Positions 29,201 to 38,311 of a DNA stretch of 64,000 nucleotides are shown here, piece after piece (position 1 is the first letter of the stretch; the number at the start of each line of letters is the position of its first letter). The stretch is taken from assembly GCF_001467895.1 (NCBI RefSeq), contig NZ_LNYO01000001.1, positions 124,001-188,000 on the forward strand. Direction: 5' to 3'. The notes beneath the pieces are model-generated. The model made no database searches. It worked only from the letters and a program-made list of their open reading frames with translations, and was not told the DNA's origin. The DNA comes from Legionella nautarum (GTDB taxonomy: Bacteria; Pseudomonadota; Gammaproteobacteria; Legionellales; Legionellaceae). The position numbers and the translations under genes are program-made.

Positions 29201-30170
29201 GTATCGGTTTCCAAGCCAAATTGGCTTTCAGGATTTTTAGTTGTTGGTTGTTCTGTGTTTCTTTGTCAGTCCAAGCGACATTGCGCAAGCGTAATCTTGC
29301 CTGCACTTTAGCAATTTTTCCTTTTATCAAATCAGCCCATAATTGAACATCGCCCTTACCGTCTAATAATTGCAGCCCTGATTGCCCAACAAAACCTTGC
29401 CATTGCGCAGGGAGTAAATGATGAGTAGAGAAGAAGGCTTGTCCCGAAGTTTTATTCAAAGCATAGGGATCTATTTTCAACTCAGCCAGGAGTTGAAAAT
29501 TAGTCGCAGCGGTTTGAGCAAGATTTCCCCGCCCTTTAATTGTGTAATGCCCAGCTTTATTCATAATATGAAGATTGAGATCGCTAAGAGGAATGAGAAC
29601 TCCATCTTGCATATAAAGATGCGCTGAGAGATTTTTTATGATGATTTTTTGCTGGGCTAAGATCCATGCTAGTACGGGTTGAGCAGCTTCCCAGCTTATT
29701 TTGGGACTGTTATAAGTATCTATACCGTCAATTTCCCAACCTTTTTCATTTTGATGAAGACTTAAGTGTAAATCGTCGATGAAAAGCACCCCGGGTTGAA
29801 GCTGCCAATGCCAAAGGGAACTGAACAAATTAATACCCATTAGCAACTTACTCAATTTGATTCTGTCTTGTTTGCCATCGGAGATGGTGACTTGATTTAA
29901 TTTAATGACTGGTTCAAACCAATACCAGCCTGTTTCCATGGTACTAATAGTTACCGCTTCACCCAACACGGTTGACAGATGCTGTTCCACTTCCGCCTTG
30001 TATTGTTTAGCCCAGGGAGTTAACGCACGAAAAAGACTCGAAATGATAGCGGCTGTAATAATCAAAAAGGCCAGAGCTATCCAGCATCGTTTTAAAAATT
30101 TAGTCACCGTGTTTTGTCGAATTATTGATAGCCGAGTTTTTACTATACCATTGCTTTTGCGCGTACTCAT
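26232..30170 (-). CDS. yhdP: YhdP-type AsmA-like envelope protein (DUF3971)
   Basis: A very large protein of about 1,312 residues, anchored by one N-terminal membrane helix (about 28-48 from this start) with the rest periplasmic and rich in beta-strand repeats. I chose the ATG at 30170 because AAGGAGAG lies directly before it; this start lies inside fliJ, overlapping it by 71 bases. The C-terminal block with LDFSDLSKGGYSFDHLEGSF, GPVAYASMKGNLDI and FATWVASKIINQG is characteristic of the YhdP family. In E. coli YhdP, TamB and YdbH move phospholipids between inner and outer membranes. Family assignment is good; the transport role is by analogy. Confidence 0.87.
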   Translation of the reverse strand: MSTRKSNGIVKTRLSIIRQNTVTKFLKRCWIALAFLIITAAIISSLFRALTPWAKQYKAEVEQHLSTVLGEAVTISTMETGWYWFEPVIKLNQVTISDGKQDRIKLSKLLMGINLFSSLWHWQLQPGVLFIDDLHLSLHQNEKGWEIDGIDTYNSPKISWEAAQPVLAWILAQQKIIIKNLSAHLYMQDGVLIPLSDLNLHIMNKAGHYTIKGRGNLAQTAATNFQLLAELKIDPYALNKTSGQAFFSTHHLLPAQWQGFVGQSGLQLLDGKGDVQLWADLIKGKIAKVQARLRLRNVAWTDKETQNNQQLKILKANLAWKPIPEGWELTGDQIHLRLGDIFWPKNSLMLRYQKTNDTYSLYLKNIVLDSLLSIDVTWPQALTPVLAMKPHGLFHDTQLQIKQGKLDSVLTNFSNLGWPSQPDYPGIDNLSGALHWQAQQGMLQLAGDKTVISQKNQPSMTLSVLSAAINWQTMNDGLRINLDHFIINHRNLLLNLRGVLDKMTANSSGQLNLTGEFSAKNAQRLLPYLPSKYLKPKLNTWLKRDIKRIGKIEGKINVNGALADFPFDKKAGEFAIKSHLRGVDLVFSPNWPVTKNIDAYLEVNKRTLEANIVNAYLKDVKTNQGSVLVTHLGSDREVLLVHSKMNTSAEKALSYIMNSPLQKKLSALNRLKTRGLLDLDFKLEAPLYPENDNILVLGELQFKNNKVDVHHNMDDVELEELSGDLRFDQSGVLGSRLQAQILNNPVTLAIQSVHQPVPYTEVKIAGEPNIEVLNKKFNLPILSIMHGRLGIEGLLQLTDDPNDLDHLHVSTSLAGLGIDLPAPLGKTVEKKTPLRVDIDFNAQRTVRLRFNYDNQLSSDLWFSRLSGIFALQKGEIRLGSGKAKGAKPGLQLVGALSDFELDQWLKVKAKLAALTGKSTLVDSLNLIDLKLQKAKIWKENYDELAVKATKLTSGDWSIRLNHSTLKANLHYKPSSNTLTGQFDKLHLENKSTEVKSTELQAKSTLKPIDLPNLNLRIASFQLGALDLGDVSLKGKATPDRWHLESCQITSPSYFLTAKGEWKQVGKANTTKLQADLHINDLATSLQRWKISPAVEAKQGDLRFQGGWPGALHDFSLAKINGDLAINFKGGRITNLSSETEEKLGLGKLLSILSLQTIPRRLKLDFSDLSKGGYSFDHLEGSFNITNGVMTTQDSYIDGPVAYASMKGNLDITKQLYNVDLRISPHITASLPVVATIAGGPVAGFATWVASKIINQGMQKISGYSYKISGPWKQPMVEEVNIIRKRLAAAYAARANHPPSTSRSIQALEYQNH

Positions 30171-30576
30171 CACTCTCCTTTTGTTCTGCGCGTTCTTTCT
30201 TGGTATTTTCTTGTTGTTCAACACGCTCTATTAGCCGTTTTACAGCATCTTGTTCTGATTTTGCTTGCAAATAAATTGTTTCACATCGTGAACGTTCTTT
30301 CGCAAGCTGTGCTAACTGCTGATTGATCTGCGAAAGAGCTGTATCAAGTTGAGCAATAAAATTAATTCGATTGCGCACATCCCCTGCAGTACAGCCATTA
30401 TCACCAATATCACTTAGCTGCTGTACATAATCACCGCGATAACCAAGCAATTGCTCGTGCCGTGCTTTACCCGTTATAAATTGTTCTCGAGCACGTACTA
30501 ATTGTTCAGCAGCCATACGTGTAGTTTGTTCCTTTAACATCAATAATTGCTGTAAGCGACTAACCCGTTGACTCAT
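30100..30576 (-). CDS. fliJ: Flagellar export protein FliJ
   Basis: A small coiled-coil chaperone/escort of the flagellar type III export ATPase. I place the start at MSQRVSRLQQLL (30576, GAGG nearby), giving 158 residues; a frame open for 30 more codons upstream has no FliJ character. The whole protein is helical, Gln/Glu/Arg-rich, with heptad-like leucines (QQLAQLAKERSRCETIYLQ). Last gene of the flagellar operon, 142 bases after fliI. Identification rests on context, length and coiled coil, since FliJ sequences are poorly conserved. Confidence 0.82.
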   Translation of the reverse strand: MSQRVSRLQQLLMLKEQTTRMAAEQLVRAREQFITGKARHEQLLGYRGDYVQQLSDIGDNGCTAGDVRNRINFIAQLDTALSQINQQLAQLAKERSRCETIYLQAKSEQDAVKRLIERVEQQENTKKERAEQKESDEYAQKQWYSKNSAINNSTKHGD

Positions 30577-30717
30577 AATTTGGACCCTCGATCTTTTCCC
30601 TAAGATAAGGTCAAGACGCCTCAAAATGCTAGATTTTGAAGTATCTTGAAAGTATTTGCAAAACAAAGCTGTTTTTTAGCGCTTTGCTTTGCAATAACAA
30701 ATCAATTTGTTCTTAAA

Positions 30718-32064
30718 TTAAGCTTTTTCAACCGAATTAGCCAGTTGACTAAGTTTCTCAATACTGCTTTCAAAATCTACTTTTTCATTCATATCCTGTG
30801 CAATGTATTCCCTAATTTTTTCGCGGTAAGCGATTGCCTTATCTAGCTGCTGATCATTTCCCTTAGTGTAGGCCCCTAACAAAATCAGATCTTTATTTTT
30901 CTCATAGAGAGAAAGGTATTTTTTTAATAGCAGCATCTCTTTCATTTGGCTAGCAGGAACAATGGTTGGCATAACCCGACTAATAGACGCTTCAATATCA
31001 ATTGCCGGAAATTGTCCTGATTCCGCCAATTCTCGATTTAAGACGATATGACCATCAAGAATCGCTCGTGCTGCATCGGCAATAGGATCTTGCTGATCAT
31101 CCCCTTCAGTAAGAACCGTATAAAAGGCAGTGATAGAACCACTACCAGGCTTCCCGTTGCCCGCTCGTTCAACGAGTTGAGGTAGTTTCGCAAAAACAGA
31201 GGGTGGGTAACCTTTTGTGGCAGGCGGTTCGCCAATCGACAACGCAATTTCGCGCTGGGCTTGTGCAAAACGAGTTAAAGAATCCATGAGCAATAACACA
31301 TGCTTTCCCTGGTCGCGGAAATATTCAGCGATACTTGTTGCCACCATAGCACCGTGCAAACGCATGAGCGGGCTCTCATCCGCAGGAGCCGCTACAACCA
31401 CAGCACGCTTTAAGCCCTCTTTACCTAAGTTGGTTTCAATAAATTCTTTAACTTCCCGCCCTCGTTCACCAATCAAGCCAACGACGACCAAATCTGCTGC
31501 GGTGAATCGAGTCATCATACTAAGCAGCACTGATTTTCCTACCCCAGAACCAGCAAATAAGCCTATCCGTTGCCCCTGTCCAACGGTTAAAAATCCATTA
31601 ATTGCTCTAATTCCTACATCCATTGGCGTGTCAATGATTGCCCGTTGAAGTGGGTTGAAGGGTTGGCTAATCAAAGGATAATCTTGTTCGACATCTGGAG
31701 TTTCACCCTCATCGATGATAAACCCGGCACCATTTAACACTCGACCCAGTAACGCATCGCCCACCCCCACTTGCGCAATGCGGCCGCTGGGTATAATTAG
31801 CATTCCCGGGCCTATTCCCTGCGTATGACCTATGGACATAAGATAGGCATTTTCATTATCAAAACCAACAACCTCGGCTTCTACTCGTTCTCGTTTACTA
31901 ATTTTTACCCAACAGCGCGCGCCGACCGACTGGTGAAAACCACGCGCTTCCAAAGTCAAGCCAATCGCCCGGCTAACCCGACCGCAAGTCACTAAGCCAG
32001 AATCTGGCTTCGAGCGTATTGTCTTTAGGGTTTTAAATACTTGAGATTGGTAGAGGTTTGTCAT
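30718..32064 (-). CDS. fliI: Flagellum-specific export ATPase FliI
   Basis: Hexameric ATPase that energises flagellar type III export. The 448 residues resemble F1-beta: Walker [15 protein letters not shown] (about 166-179), Walker [22 protein letters not shown] split around Asp, and the ATPase alpha/beta signature [11 protein letters not shown] (about 289-299). The N-terminal region has the FliI-type barrel ([13 protein letters not shown]). Six bases separate it from fliH, whose product regulates it. Length typical (E. coli 457). Confidence 0.96.
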   Translation of the reverse strand: MTNLYQSQVFKTLKTIRSKPDSGLVTCGRVSRAIGLTLEARGFHQSVGARCWVKISKRERVEAEVVGFDNENAYLMSIGHTQGIGPGMLIIPSGRIAQVGVGDALLGRVLNGAGFIIDEGETPDVEQDYPLISQPFNPLQRAIIDTPMDVGIRAINGFLTVGQGQRIGLFAGSGVGKSVLLSMMTRFTAADLVVVGLIGERGREVKEFIETNLGKEGLKRAVVVAAPADESPLMRLHGAMVATSIAEYFRDQGKHVLLLMDSLTRFAQAQREIALSIGEPPATKGYPPSVFAKLPQLVERAGNGKPGSGSITAFYTVLTEGDDQQDPIADAARAILDGHIVLNRELAESGQFPAIDIEASISRVMPTIVPASQMKEMLLLKKYLSLYEKNKDLILLGAYTKGNDQQLDKAIAYREKIREYIAQDMNEKVDFESSIEKLSQLANSVEKA

Positions 32065-32069
32065 AAAGT

Positions 32070-32702
32070 TTAAACAGTTTCTGAATCATCGCTATCTTCT
32101 TTAAGATAGGATTTAAATAATTTTTGCAGACGAATTTTTACTCGCCCATCCAATTCGGTATAGTCACTTTTCAAATAAAAATCGCCTTGGGCTAAAGAGG
32201 CATCAGGCATTAAAAACTGGGTTAAATCAGAATCTTGTGATTCTTTTAATTCCTTAGTTAAATAGTCCACATCGACGGGATTCATGAACAACTGCTTATC
32301 CCCCTGCAAAGCGGGCAACTCTTGCTTTATCTTCTCAATTAAATTGAATATTTTTTCAGGATGAATGGATAATTCGATGCCAACACAAGCTTCACATACC
32401 CATAATATGGTTTGTACAATTTCTTGATTTAATTGACTATCAACTAGAGCTACTGGGTGCTGGAGCAGTACAATCCAATTGTTTAATTCTTGCTTGATTT
32501 GTTGAATATCGGCAGTCGCCTGTTGTAGCCCCTCTTGATAACCGGCTTGTTTTGCTTCCTCACGTAAGCGCTCACACTCTTTTTCTATCTCTAGCTGAGG
32601 ATCAATAGGCTCGGCGACTTCGGGTTCGGGGCCTTTGATATCCCAGACATTGAAGGCTTCCTTATCTTTTTCTTCGTACAAAGGTTGAAAATTATTTTCC
32701 AC
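32070..32702 (-). CDS. fliH: Flagellar assembly protein FliH
   Basis: Predicted stator and negative regulator of the FliI ATPase. The start codon is GTG at 32702, preceded by GAGAGATTAAAC. The 210 residues contain an N-terminal acidic, disordered part, a helical region with [21 protein letters not shown]-like pattern (about 40-65), and a C-terminal FliH/V-ATPase-E-like domain ([19 protein letters not shown] near 170-188). Placed between fliG and fliI as in other gammaproteobacterial operons. Sequence conservation is weak, so context carries much of the weight. Confidence 0.9.
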   Translation of the reverse strand: MENNFQPLYEEKDKEAFNVWDIKGPEPEVAEPIDPQLEIEKECERLREEAKQAGYQEGLQQATADIQQIKQELNNWIVLLQHPVALVDSQLNQEIVQTILWVCEACVGIELSIHPEKIFNLIEKIKQELPALQGDKQLFMNPVDVDYLTKELKESQDSDLTQFLMPDASLAQGDFYLKSDYTELDGRVKIRLQKLFKSYLKEDSDDSETV

Positions 32703-32730
32703 GTTTAATCTCTCTTCTACGAACGGCTCA

Positions 32731-33720
32731 CTAAATCATCTCATCGCCACCCTTGGTACCCAAAGCAATTTTCCCTTCTTCAGCAAGGCTTCTCGCGATA
32801 GCTAAAATATCACGCTGGGCTTTTTCCACCTCGCTCACTTTCACCGGGCCTTGCATTTCTAAATCATCACGTAGTAAATCAGAAGCGCGTTTAGACATAT
32901 TGCCAAAGATTTTTTCTTTCACAGGCTCTGTTGTTCCCTTCAATGCCAGCATCAATTGCTCCGTTGCCACATCGCGTAATAAAGTCTGGACAGAGCGATT
33001 GTCCATGTCGACCAAATTTTCAAAGACAAACATCTTGTCTTTGATTTTATTACAAAGTTCTTCATCCCATTGATTAATTTTGTCTAACACTTCCGATTCA
33101 ACCGAACCTTCAAGGAAGTTAATCACATCAGCAACACTTTTAATACCGCCAACGGAAGCAATTTTTCCCACCTTCTGACCACTTAATTGTTTTTCAATAA
33201 CATGGCCGAGTTCAGAAATAGCCTCTGGTTTTACGGTATCAATTGTACACATCCGTAATAATACTTCAGCGCGTTTTTCAGGAGCAAAATAACCCACAAC
33301 TTCTGAAGCTTGCTCACTGTCTAAATGGATAAGAATGGTTGCGATAATTTGCGGGTGTTCATTACGGATCACATCCGATATTAAGCGGGCGTCCAGCCAT
33401 TTCAAACGGTTTAGACCGCTATCTTTATCAGAAACTAAGATCCTATCGATAAAAGGAATTGCATTTTCCTCACCTAAAGCATTGATGAGAATGGTTCGTA
33501 AATAATTCTCTGCATCAACGGTGAGGCTTGTTTGATCTTCAATGGCGTTTAAAAACTCACCGAGCACCCCTTGCATTTTTGCTTTACTAACACTGCTCAT
33601 TGTCGAGATAGCCATGCCCACTTTCTGCACTTGTCTGGGTTCGAGATGTTTTAGCACCTCAGCAGCATTTTTTTCACCCATGCCTAACAGCAAAATTGCC
33701 GCACGCTCAATTCCATCCAT
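32731..33720 (-). CDS. fliG: Flagellar motor switch protein FliG
   Basis: Rotor protein that transmits torque from the stators and sets rotation sense. I use the ATG at 33720 (the codon before it is TTG). The 329 residues show the N-terminal FliF-binding domain (AAILLLGMGEKNAAEVLKHL), the middle domain with EHPQIIATILIHLDSEQASEV (the EHPQ motif at about 125-128), and the C-terminal torque domain with VQTLLRDVATEQLMLALKG and FGNMSKRASDLLRDDLE. Follows fliF almost directly. Length typical (E. coli 331). Confidence 0.96.
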   Translation of the reverse strand: MDGIERAAILLLGMGEKNAAEVLKHLEPRQVQKVGMAISTMSSVSKAKMQGVLGEFLNAIEDQTSLTVDAENYLRTILINALGEENAIPFIDRILVSDKDSGLNRLKWLDARLISDVIRNEHPQIIATILIHLDSEQASEVVGYFAPEKRAEVLLRMCTIDTVKPEAISELGHVIEKQLSGQKVGKIASVGGIKSVADVINFLEGSVESEVLDKINQWDEELCNKIKDKMFVFENLVDMDNRSVQTLLRDVATEQLMLALKGTTEPVKEKIFGNMSKRASDLLRDDLEMQGPVKVSEVEKAQRDILAIARSLAEEGKIALGTKGGDEMI

Positions 33721-33724
33721 CAAT

Positions 33725-35392
33725 CTATCCCCGCTCTACCCATGTTTTAACGACTTGTGCAACTCGCTTAGGCTCTTTATCCACAACCTGTCGCAACAAT
33801 GATAACTGTGATTCATAATCGCTGGCATGCGGTAGCATATCTTGAGCTTTATAAGTTAGCTCCCCTAATTTCTCTTCTTCTTTTTCTTCTTTAGTGACAC
33901 CAGCCAAATTCTTGAATAAGGGTCTAAACAAGCCAAAAACAATACCCAAAACAAATAATGCAGCTGCAATCTGTTTAATTATCGACCAAAAGGAATCTTT
34001 TTGCCAAAAATGAAGATCAGGTATCGCAGGAAGCGGATCGGGTTTAACAAAATGGCTATTGACTACATTGAGGCTATCACCACGACTTGTATTGATACCA
34101 ATCGTATTGGCAACCAGCATTCTAATTTGTTGAAGTTCAGGCTCTGTGAGCGGTTTAGCAACCTTCTGCTTTGTTTTGGGATCGATCACTTGTCTGTCAT
34201 CCACTAACACTGCAACAGTTAGGCGCTTAACCATACCTGGCTGATTTTTGGTATGAGAGATTGTTTTATCCAATTCGAAATTCTTTGTACTTTGCGTACG
34301 GTAATCTTCCGAATTGGTATTCGAATTCGCGGGCGGATTAGTAGGACCTCGCTGATTAGCCCCACCGGGTCCCTGTCCTTGGTTCTTATTACCCTGTTGT
34401 TGCGGCGCTTGATTATTTTTAGATTGTTGTAAAGCAGCATTCGCCGGCGGGGTGTTGGATAAAGAACCAGGCACTCCAGAGGCAGAACTACCAGAATTAC
34501 GTTTTTCTTCCATTTTTTGTTCGCTGCGTAAGGAAGCCTGTTCTGGATTGTAGCTCTCTTGAGTTTGCTCAAAGGAAGTGAAATCAATATCGGCTGCAAC
34601 TTTCGCCCGAACACGTCCATAACCAAGCAGCGGGGTTAAAATATCTTGAATTTTCTGCACATATTGCTTCTCAAGTGTCTGGCGATAATCCATAAATCGC
34701 TCAGTATCTGTAAATAAGCTTTGCCCTGCGCCCTCACTAAGCAATTGACCATTTTGATCAACAACGGTAACGCGGCTAGCTGAAAGGTTGGGGATACTTG
34801 AAGCCACTAAATTAATGATGGAAGCGATCGTTTGTTTTTTTATTTCGAGACCGGAATAAACATCAATAAAAACAGAGGCGCTGGGTTCGCGATTATCCCT
34901 CACAAACGCCGATTCTCTCGGAATAGCCAAATGAACCCGCGCTGACTTAATATCATGAAATTGGCTGATCGTGCGCGCCAGCTCAGTCTCTAGTGCTTGC
35001 TTATAGCGCGCATTTTCCATAAATTGACTAGTATTAAAAGTGTTATTACCAGCAAACAATTCATAGCCAGCTCCAGTACCCCGCGGCAAACCTTCGGCAG
35101 CCAATTTCATGCGCGCATTTTGTATATCATCCGCAGTTACCATGATTTGGCCTAGATTTTTATCGATTTTGAAAGGGATACGATCACGTTGCAAAAGCTC
35201 AATCACTTCCGCCGCATCCCGTGAGTTAATGTCGCTATATAAAGGCAAATAATTAGGCTCTCGTGACCACAATACAACCGCTATCCCAATCGCGATACTC
35301 GCAGCAATTCCTGCCAACAAACCTACTTGTCTGGGAATGGATAAATCAGCAAATCTTGCAGCTGCGCTTGAAGCACTGTCGGCCAAGGCCAT
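33725..35392 (-). CDS. fliF: Flagellar MS-ring protein FliF
   Basis: Forms the inner-membrane MS ring on which the flagellum assembles. The 555 residues include a first membrane segment (about 25-44), periplasmic ring-building domains (GAGYELFAGNNTFNTSQFMEN region; RVTVVDQNGQLLS), a low-complexity Asn/Gln/Pro/Gly linker at about 295-355, a second membrane segment (about 455-475) and a cytoplasmic tail that binds FliG. The ATG is preceded by CAGGAG. Part of the fleSR-fliEFGHIJ run. Confidence 0.96.
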   Translation of the reverse strand: MALADSASSAAARFADLSIPRQVGLLAGIAASIAIGIAVVLWSREPNYLPLYSDINSRDAAEVIELLQRDRIPFKIDKNLGQIMVTADDIQNARMKLAAEGLPRGTGAGYELFAGNNTFNTSQFMENARYKQALETELARTISQFHDIKSARVHLAIPRESAFVRDNREPSASVFIDVYSGLEIKKQTIASIINLVASSIPNLSASRVTVVDQNGQLLSEGAGQSLFTDTERFMDYRQTLEKQYVQKIQDILTPLLGYGRVRAKVAADIDFTSFEQTQESYNPEQASLRSEQKMEEKRNSGSSASGVPGSLSNTPPANAALQQSKNNQAPQQQGNKNQGQGPGGANQRGPTNPPANSNTNSEDYRTQSTKNFELDKTISHTKNQPGMVKRLTVAVLVDDRQVIDPKTKQKVAKPLTEPELQQIRMLVANTIGINTSRGDSLNVVNSHFVKPDPLPAIPDLHFWQKDSFWSIIKQIAAALFVLGIVFGLFRPLFKNLAGVTKEEKEEEKLGELTYKAQDMLPHASDYESQLSLLRQVVDKEPKRVAQVVKTWVERG

Positions 35393-35413
35393 GGTAAACT
35401 CCTGTAAACCCTA

Positions 35414-35728
35414 TTAAATCGACATATTCATAATGTCTTGGTAGACCTCTACTAATTTATTGCGAACGCGCAATGCTGCTTCAAAGCCTAAACTTGCTTT
35501 TTGCGAAGCCACCATCACTTCACTAATGCCAACGTTCGCATCACCGATTTCATAACGTGATTTTAATGCATCCGCCGATTGGTGCAATTCATTCACTCCA
35601 TCCAGTGCACGTTGAAAAACATTGCCGAAGGATTCTTGGACAGTCCCTAATTCCACACTAGGTCCTGCGGCCTGTGTTGACATTAAACGCATTTGGTTCA
35701 TTAGAGATACAGCATTAACTTCGCTCAT
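35414..35728 (-). CDS. fliE: Flagellar hook-basal body protein FliE
   Basis: Links the MS ring to the proximal rod. I start at MSEVNAVSLMNQM (35728), which has GGGAGG directly upstream; seven more codons are open before it. The 104 residues carry the conserved C-terminal part VGISEVMVASQKASLGFEAA and VRNKLVEVYQDIMNM typical of FliE. Length equals E. coli FliE (104). It begins 34 bases after the fleR stop and no separate promoter was recognised. Confidence 0.94.
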   Translation of the reverse strand: MSEVNAVSLMNQMRLMSTQAAGPSVELGTVQESFGNVFQRALDGVNELHQSADALKSRYEIGDANVGISEVMVASQKASLGFEAALRVRNKLVEVYQDIMNMSI

Positions 35729-35761
35729 AAGCCTCCCTTCTTCACGCATTCCATCTTAAGG

Positions 35762-37105
35762 TTACACCGTATATCCCTCTTCACGCATCTTAGCTAATTT
35801 GTAGCGTAAAGTACGCTCACTGACGCCTAATATTTCCGCAACTTGTTGACGATTTCCTTGATGCTCTTTTAAAGTTTGCTCAATTAAATCAAATTCATGA
35901 TTCTGCAAACTTATTCCATCTTTTTTATTTTTAGCACTTGGCTTACTATTATTTTCCTCTGCTTCTGTCACCTCTTGGGCTTCTGACACAGGCAGTTGTA
36001 GATGAGCTACTTCAATTATCCCATTGCTTTGTAGAACTAAAGCTCGCTGCACTACGTTATCTAATTCTCTGGCATTACCAGGCCAACTGTACTCTAAAAG
36101 CGCGGTCTTCGCCTCCTCACTTAAAGAAGGAACTAAAGGATAATTATTTTGACAATGGCGACGTAATAAATAATTTGCCAAAGGAATGATATCATGGCCT
36201 CGTTCGCGAAGGGGCAGCCAATGCAAGGGAAAAACATTGAGGCGGTAATACAAATCTTCACGAAAACGACCAGCCTTTACTTCTTCAAGTAGTTTTCGAT
36301 TAGAGGTCGCTAATACACGGACATCGAGCTGCACCAATTTGTTAGCGCCGATTCGCTCGACTTCTTTTTCTTGTAATACCCGCAATAATTTCGCTTGCAA
36401 ACTCAGACTCATTTCACTGACTTCGTCAAGCAAGAGAGTACCTCCCTGCGCCTGCTCAAACTTACCGGGCGTCGATTTGTAGGCACCTGTGAATGAACCT
36501 TTCTCATAACCAAACAAAGTGGCTTCTAACATTTGCTCAGGAATCGCAGCACAATTAATCGCAATAAAGGGATGCTGCTTGCGCGGCGAATGATCATGAA
36601 TGAAATGGGCGAGTACTTCTTTACCTGTTCCACTCTCGCCACTGATCATCACCCCAACATCCGATTGAGCCACTTTTAAAGCCATGGAAAGTAAGGCCTG
36701 GCTTTTAGGATCTTGTGCGACAGGCTGACTATCATCTTCAGTTAAAGCAGGTTTAATGTAGCGATTGATTTTTTCGGTGAGTGCATGGGCACTGAAGGGT
36801 TTCTGTAGATAATCGACTGCGCCATGACGCATAGCACTTACCGCATCTTCAACTGAGCCGTGTGCAGTCATTAGAATGACTGGTACACCTGGATTACGGC
36901 GTTGTATTTCGGCAAGTAATTGCTGACCATCCATTTTATCCATGCGGATATCACTTAAAACAATAGCGGGGCTATGGCGTTCGAGCATAGCCAGCGCTTC
37001 CTTGCCATCTTTTGCTGCCAAATAAGAATGACCTGCAAGATTCATTGTCTCTGCAAGTGCTTCGCGTAATACGGGATCATCTTCAACAATTAATACATCG
37101 CTCAT
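35762..37105 (-). CDS. fleR: Sigma-54-dependent response regulator FleR/FlrC
   Basis: NtrC-type activator of mid-class flagellar genes. From the ATG at 37105 (AAAGGA before it) it has 447 residues: a receiver domain with phospho-acceptor Asp52 (VLSDIRMDKMDG), an AAA+ domain with Walker A GESGTGKE, the sigma-54 contact loop reading GSFTGA rather than the usual GAFTGA, and GGTLLLDEVSEM as Walker B, then a Fis-type helix-turn-helix (NRQQVAEILGVSERTLRYKL). Partner kinase FleS is directly upstream (66 bases). Assignment to FleR rather than another NtrC-like protein comes from the fliE neighbourhood. Confidence 0.93.
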   Translation of the reverse strand: MSDVLIVEDDPVLREALAETMNLAGHSYLAAKDGKEALAMLERHSPAIVLSDIRMDKMDGQQLLAEIQRRNPGVPVILMTAHGSVEDAVSAMRHGAVDYLQKPFSAHALTEKINRYIKPALTEDDSQPVAQDPKSQALLSMALKVAQSDVGVMISGESGTGKEVLAHFIHDHSPRKQHPFIAINCAAIPEQMLEATLFGYEKGSFTGAYKSTPGKFEQAQGGTLLLDEVSEMSLSLQAKLLRVLQEKEVERIGANKLVQLDVRVLATSNRKLLEEVKAGRFREDLYYRLNVFPLHWLPLRERGHDIIPLANYLLRRHCQNNYPLVPSLSEEAKTALLEYSWPGNARELDNVVQRALVLQSNGIIEVAHLQLPVSEAQEVTEAEENNSKPSAKNKKDGISLQNHEFDLIEQTLKEHQGNRQQVAEILGVSERTLRYKLAKMREEGYTV

Positions 37106-37171
37106 GAGCAAGTCCTTTGTTCAAAATACCATTATCCTAAATTCGCTAATAAAATCTAGAGATTATTTAGA

Positions 37172-38173
37172 TCACTCTGGTAGATTAATCGTTATACAAC
37201 TCCCCTGGCCTGATGAAGAATCTAATAAAACCTCTCCACCATGCGCCTTTACCACTGCGTAAACTACCGCTAATCCTAAACCTGTCCCTTGGGCTTTTGT
37301 TGTGAAAAAAGGCGCAAAAGCCTGTGCTTTGATTTCCTCTGACATTCCTATACCATCATCAGCAACCATGAATTGCAAGCCTTTTTCTATTGACTTAATA
37401 GTCAGGCTAATGCAATTTGCTTGCGCTTGCAAAGCATTAATAATTAAATTTAACACAGCTCCCGTTAAAGATTCACTATGTAACGGGATCCACTTATTTT
37501 TAAGTGGGTTATCAATAATCAATTCTGCTGATGCCGCCTGAAGCAATGGCTGCGCTCTCTCCGCTAATTGATCACACCAAGTTTGTACAGAAGTTAAAAC
37601 CGGTTCGACAGATTCACCTTTAGCAAACAGCAATAAATCACGAATTTGTTTTTCAATGCTCTCATGGCAACCTTGCAATCGAGTTAACCATTCGCTGTAG
37701 CGCTGATCATCAAAAGATAAATTGGCCAAATGCTCCGTGTAAAGTATTGCCGACGCCAGCGGCGTTCTAATTTGATGCGCTAATTGAGCAGTCATTCGCC
37801 CTATCGCGGCCAAGCGCCCTTTATGCGCTTTAGCTTGCTCGTAAGCGCGAGTCGCTGTTAAATCAGTCAGCGTCACTAATTGTCCTGGCAAACTATTTAA
37901 AGAAGAAAGAGCGACATGCACTCGACGCCCATCCACTAGGGATACTTCATGGCCATCATCTTCGCGCGGTGCAAAAACGGTTTGAATTACTTCCCGCCAG
38001 GCCAAACCCTTTAAACCTTTCCCTAGCAAAATTTCAGCAGCGTTATTTAGCCAAAGAATAAATCCTTGGGCATTAAGCACGACAAGACCACAGGGGAGGT
38101 TTGCTAGAATATCTTGTTCTGGCAAACAGATTTTGTTTTCTAGATATGCTGTGGACACTTCCATCTCATGCAT
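37172..38173 (-). CDS. fleS: Sensor histidine kinase FleS/FlrB
   Basis: Predicted kinase of FleR. The 333 residues contain no membrane segment, so it is cytosolic: a PAS domain (about 20-110, PCGLVVLNAQGFILWLNNAA), a HisKA dimerisation helix with His133 in LAHQIRTPLASA, and a HATPase with N-box NLIINALQA, G1 box DDGIGM and G2 box TGLGLAVVYAVVKAHGG. Length is slightly below the family. It heads the flagellar run; no sigma-54 -24/-12 element was recognised in the 138 bases before it. Confidence 0.92.
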   Translation of the reverse strand: MHEMEVSTAYLENKICLPEQDILANLPCGLVVLNAQGFILWLNNAAEILLGKGLKGLAWREVIQTVFAPREDDGHEVSLVDGRRVHVALSSLNSLPGQLVTLTDLTATRAYEQAKAHKGRLAAIGRMTAQLAHQIRTPLASAILYTEHLANLSFDDQRYSEWLTRLQGCHESIEKQIRDLLLFAKGESVEPVLTSVQTWCDQLAERAQPLLQAASAELIIDNPLKNKWIPLHSESLTGAVLNLIINALQAQANCISLTIKSIEKGLQFMVADDGIGMSEEIKAQAFAPFFTTKAQGTGLGLAVVYAVVKAHGGEVLLDSSSGQGSCITINLPE

Positions 38174-38311
38174 CTATTATCTGATTCAATGAATTTATCA
38201 AAATCTGCAATAAAATCAAAATACCTAACCAATGAGGACGGTTCGTGGGGAATTGCTCAGCCTAGGATTGGCGTAACGGGTATTACTATGAGGGCGTTCA
38301 CCCCGCCAACA

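Noticed and set aside
31217-31648. 143-codon plus-strand frame inside fliI
   Set aside because: Antisense to the conserved Walker A region of fliI; no independent support.
38174-38311. Sigma-54 promoter upstream of fleS
   Set aside because: Expected for this class of operon, but no GG-N10-GC element of acceptable quality was found by eye.
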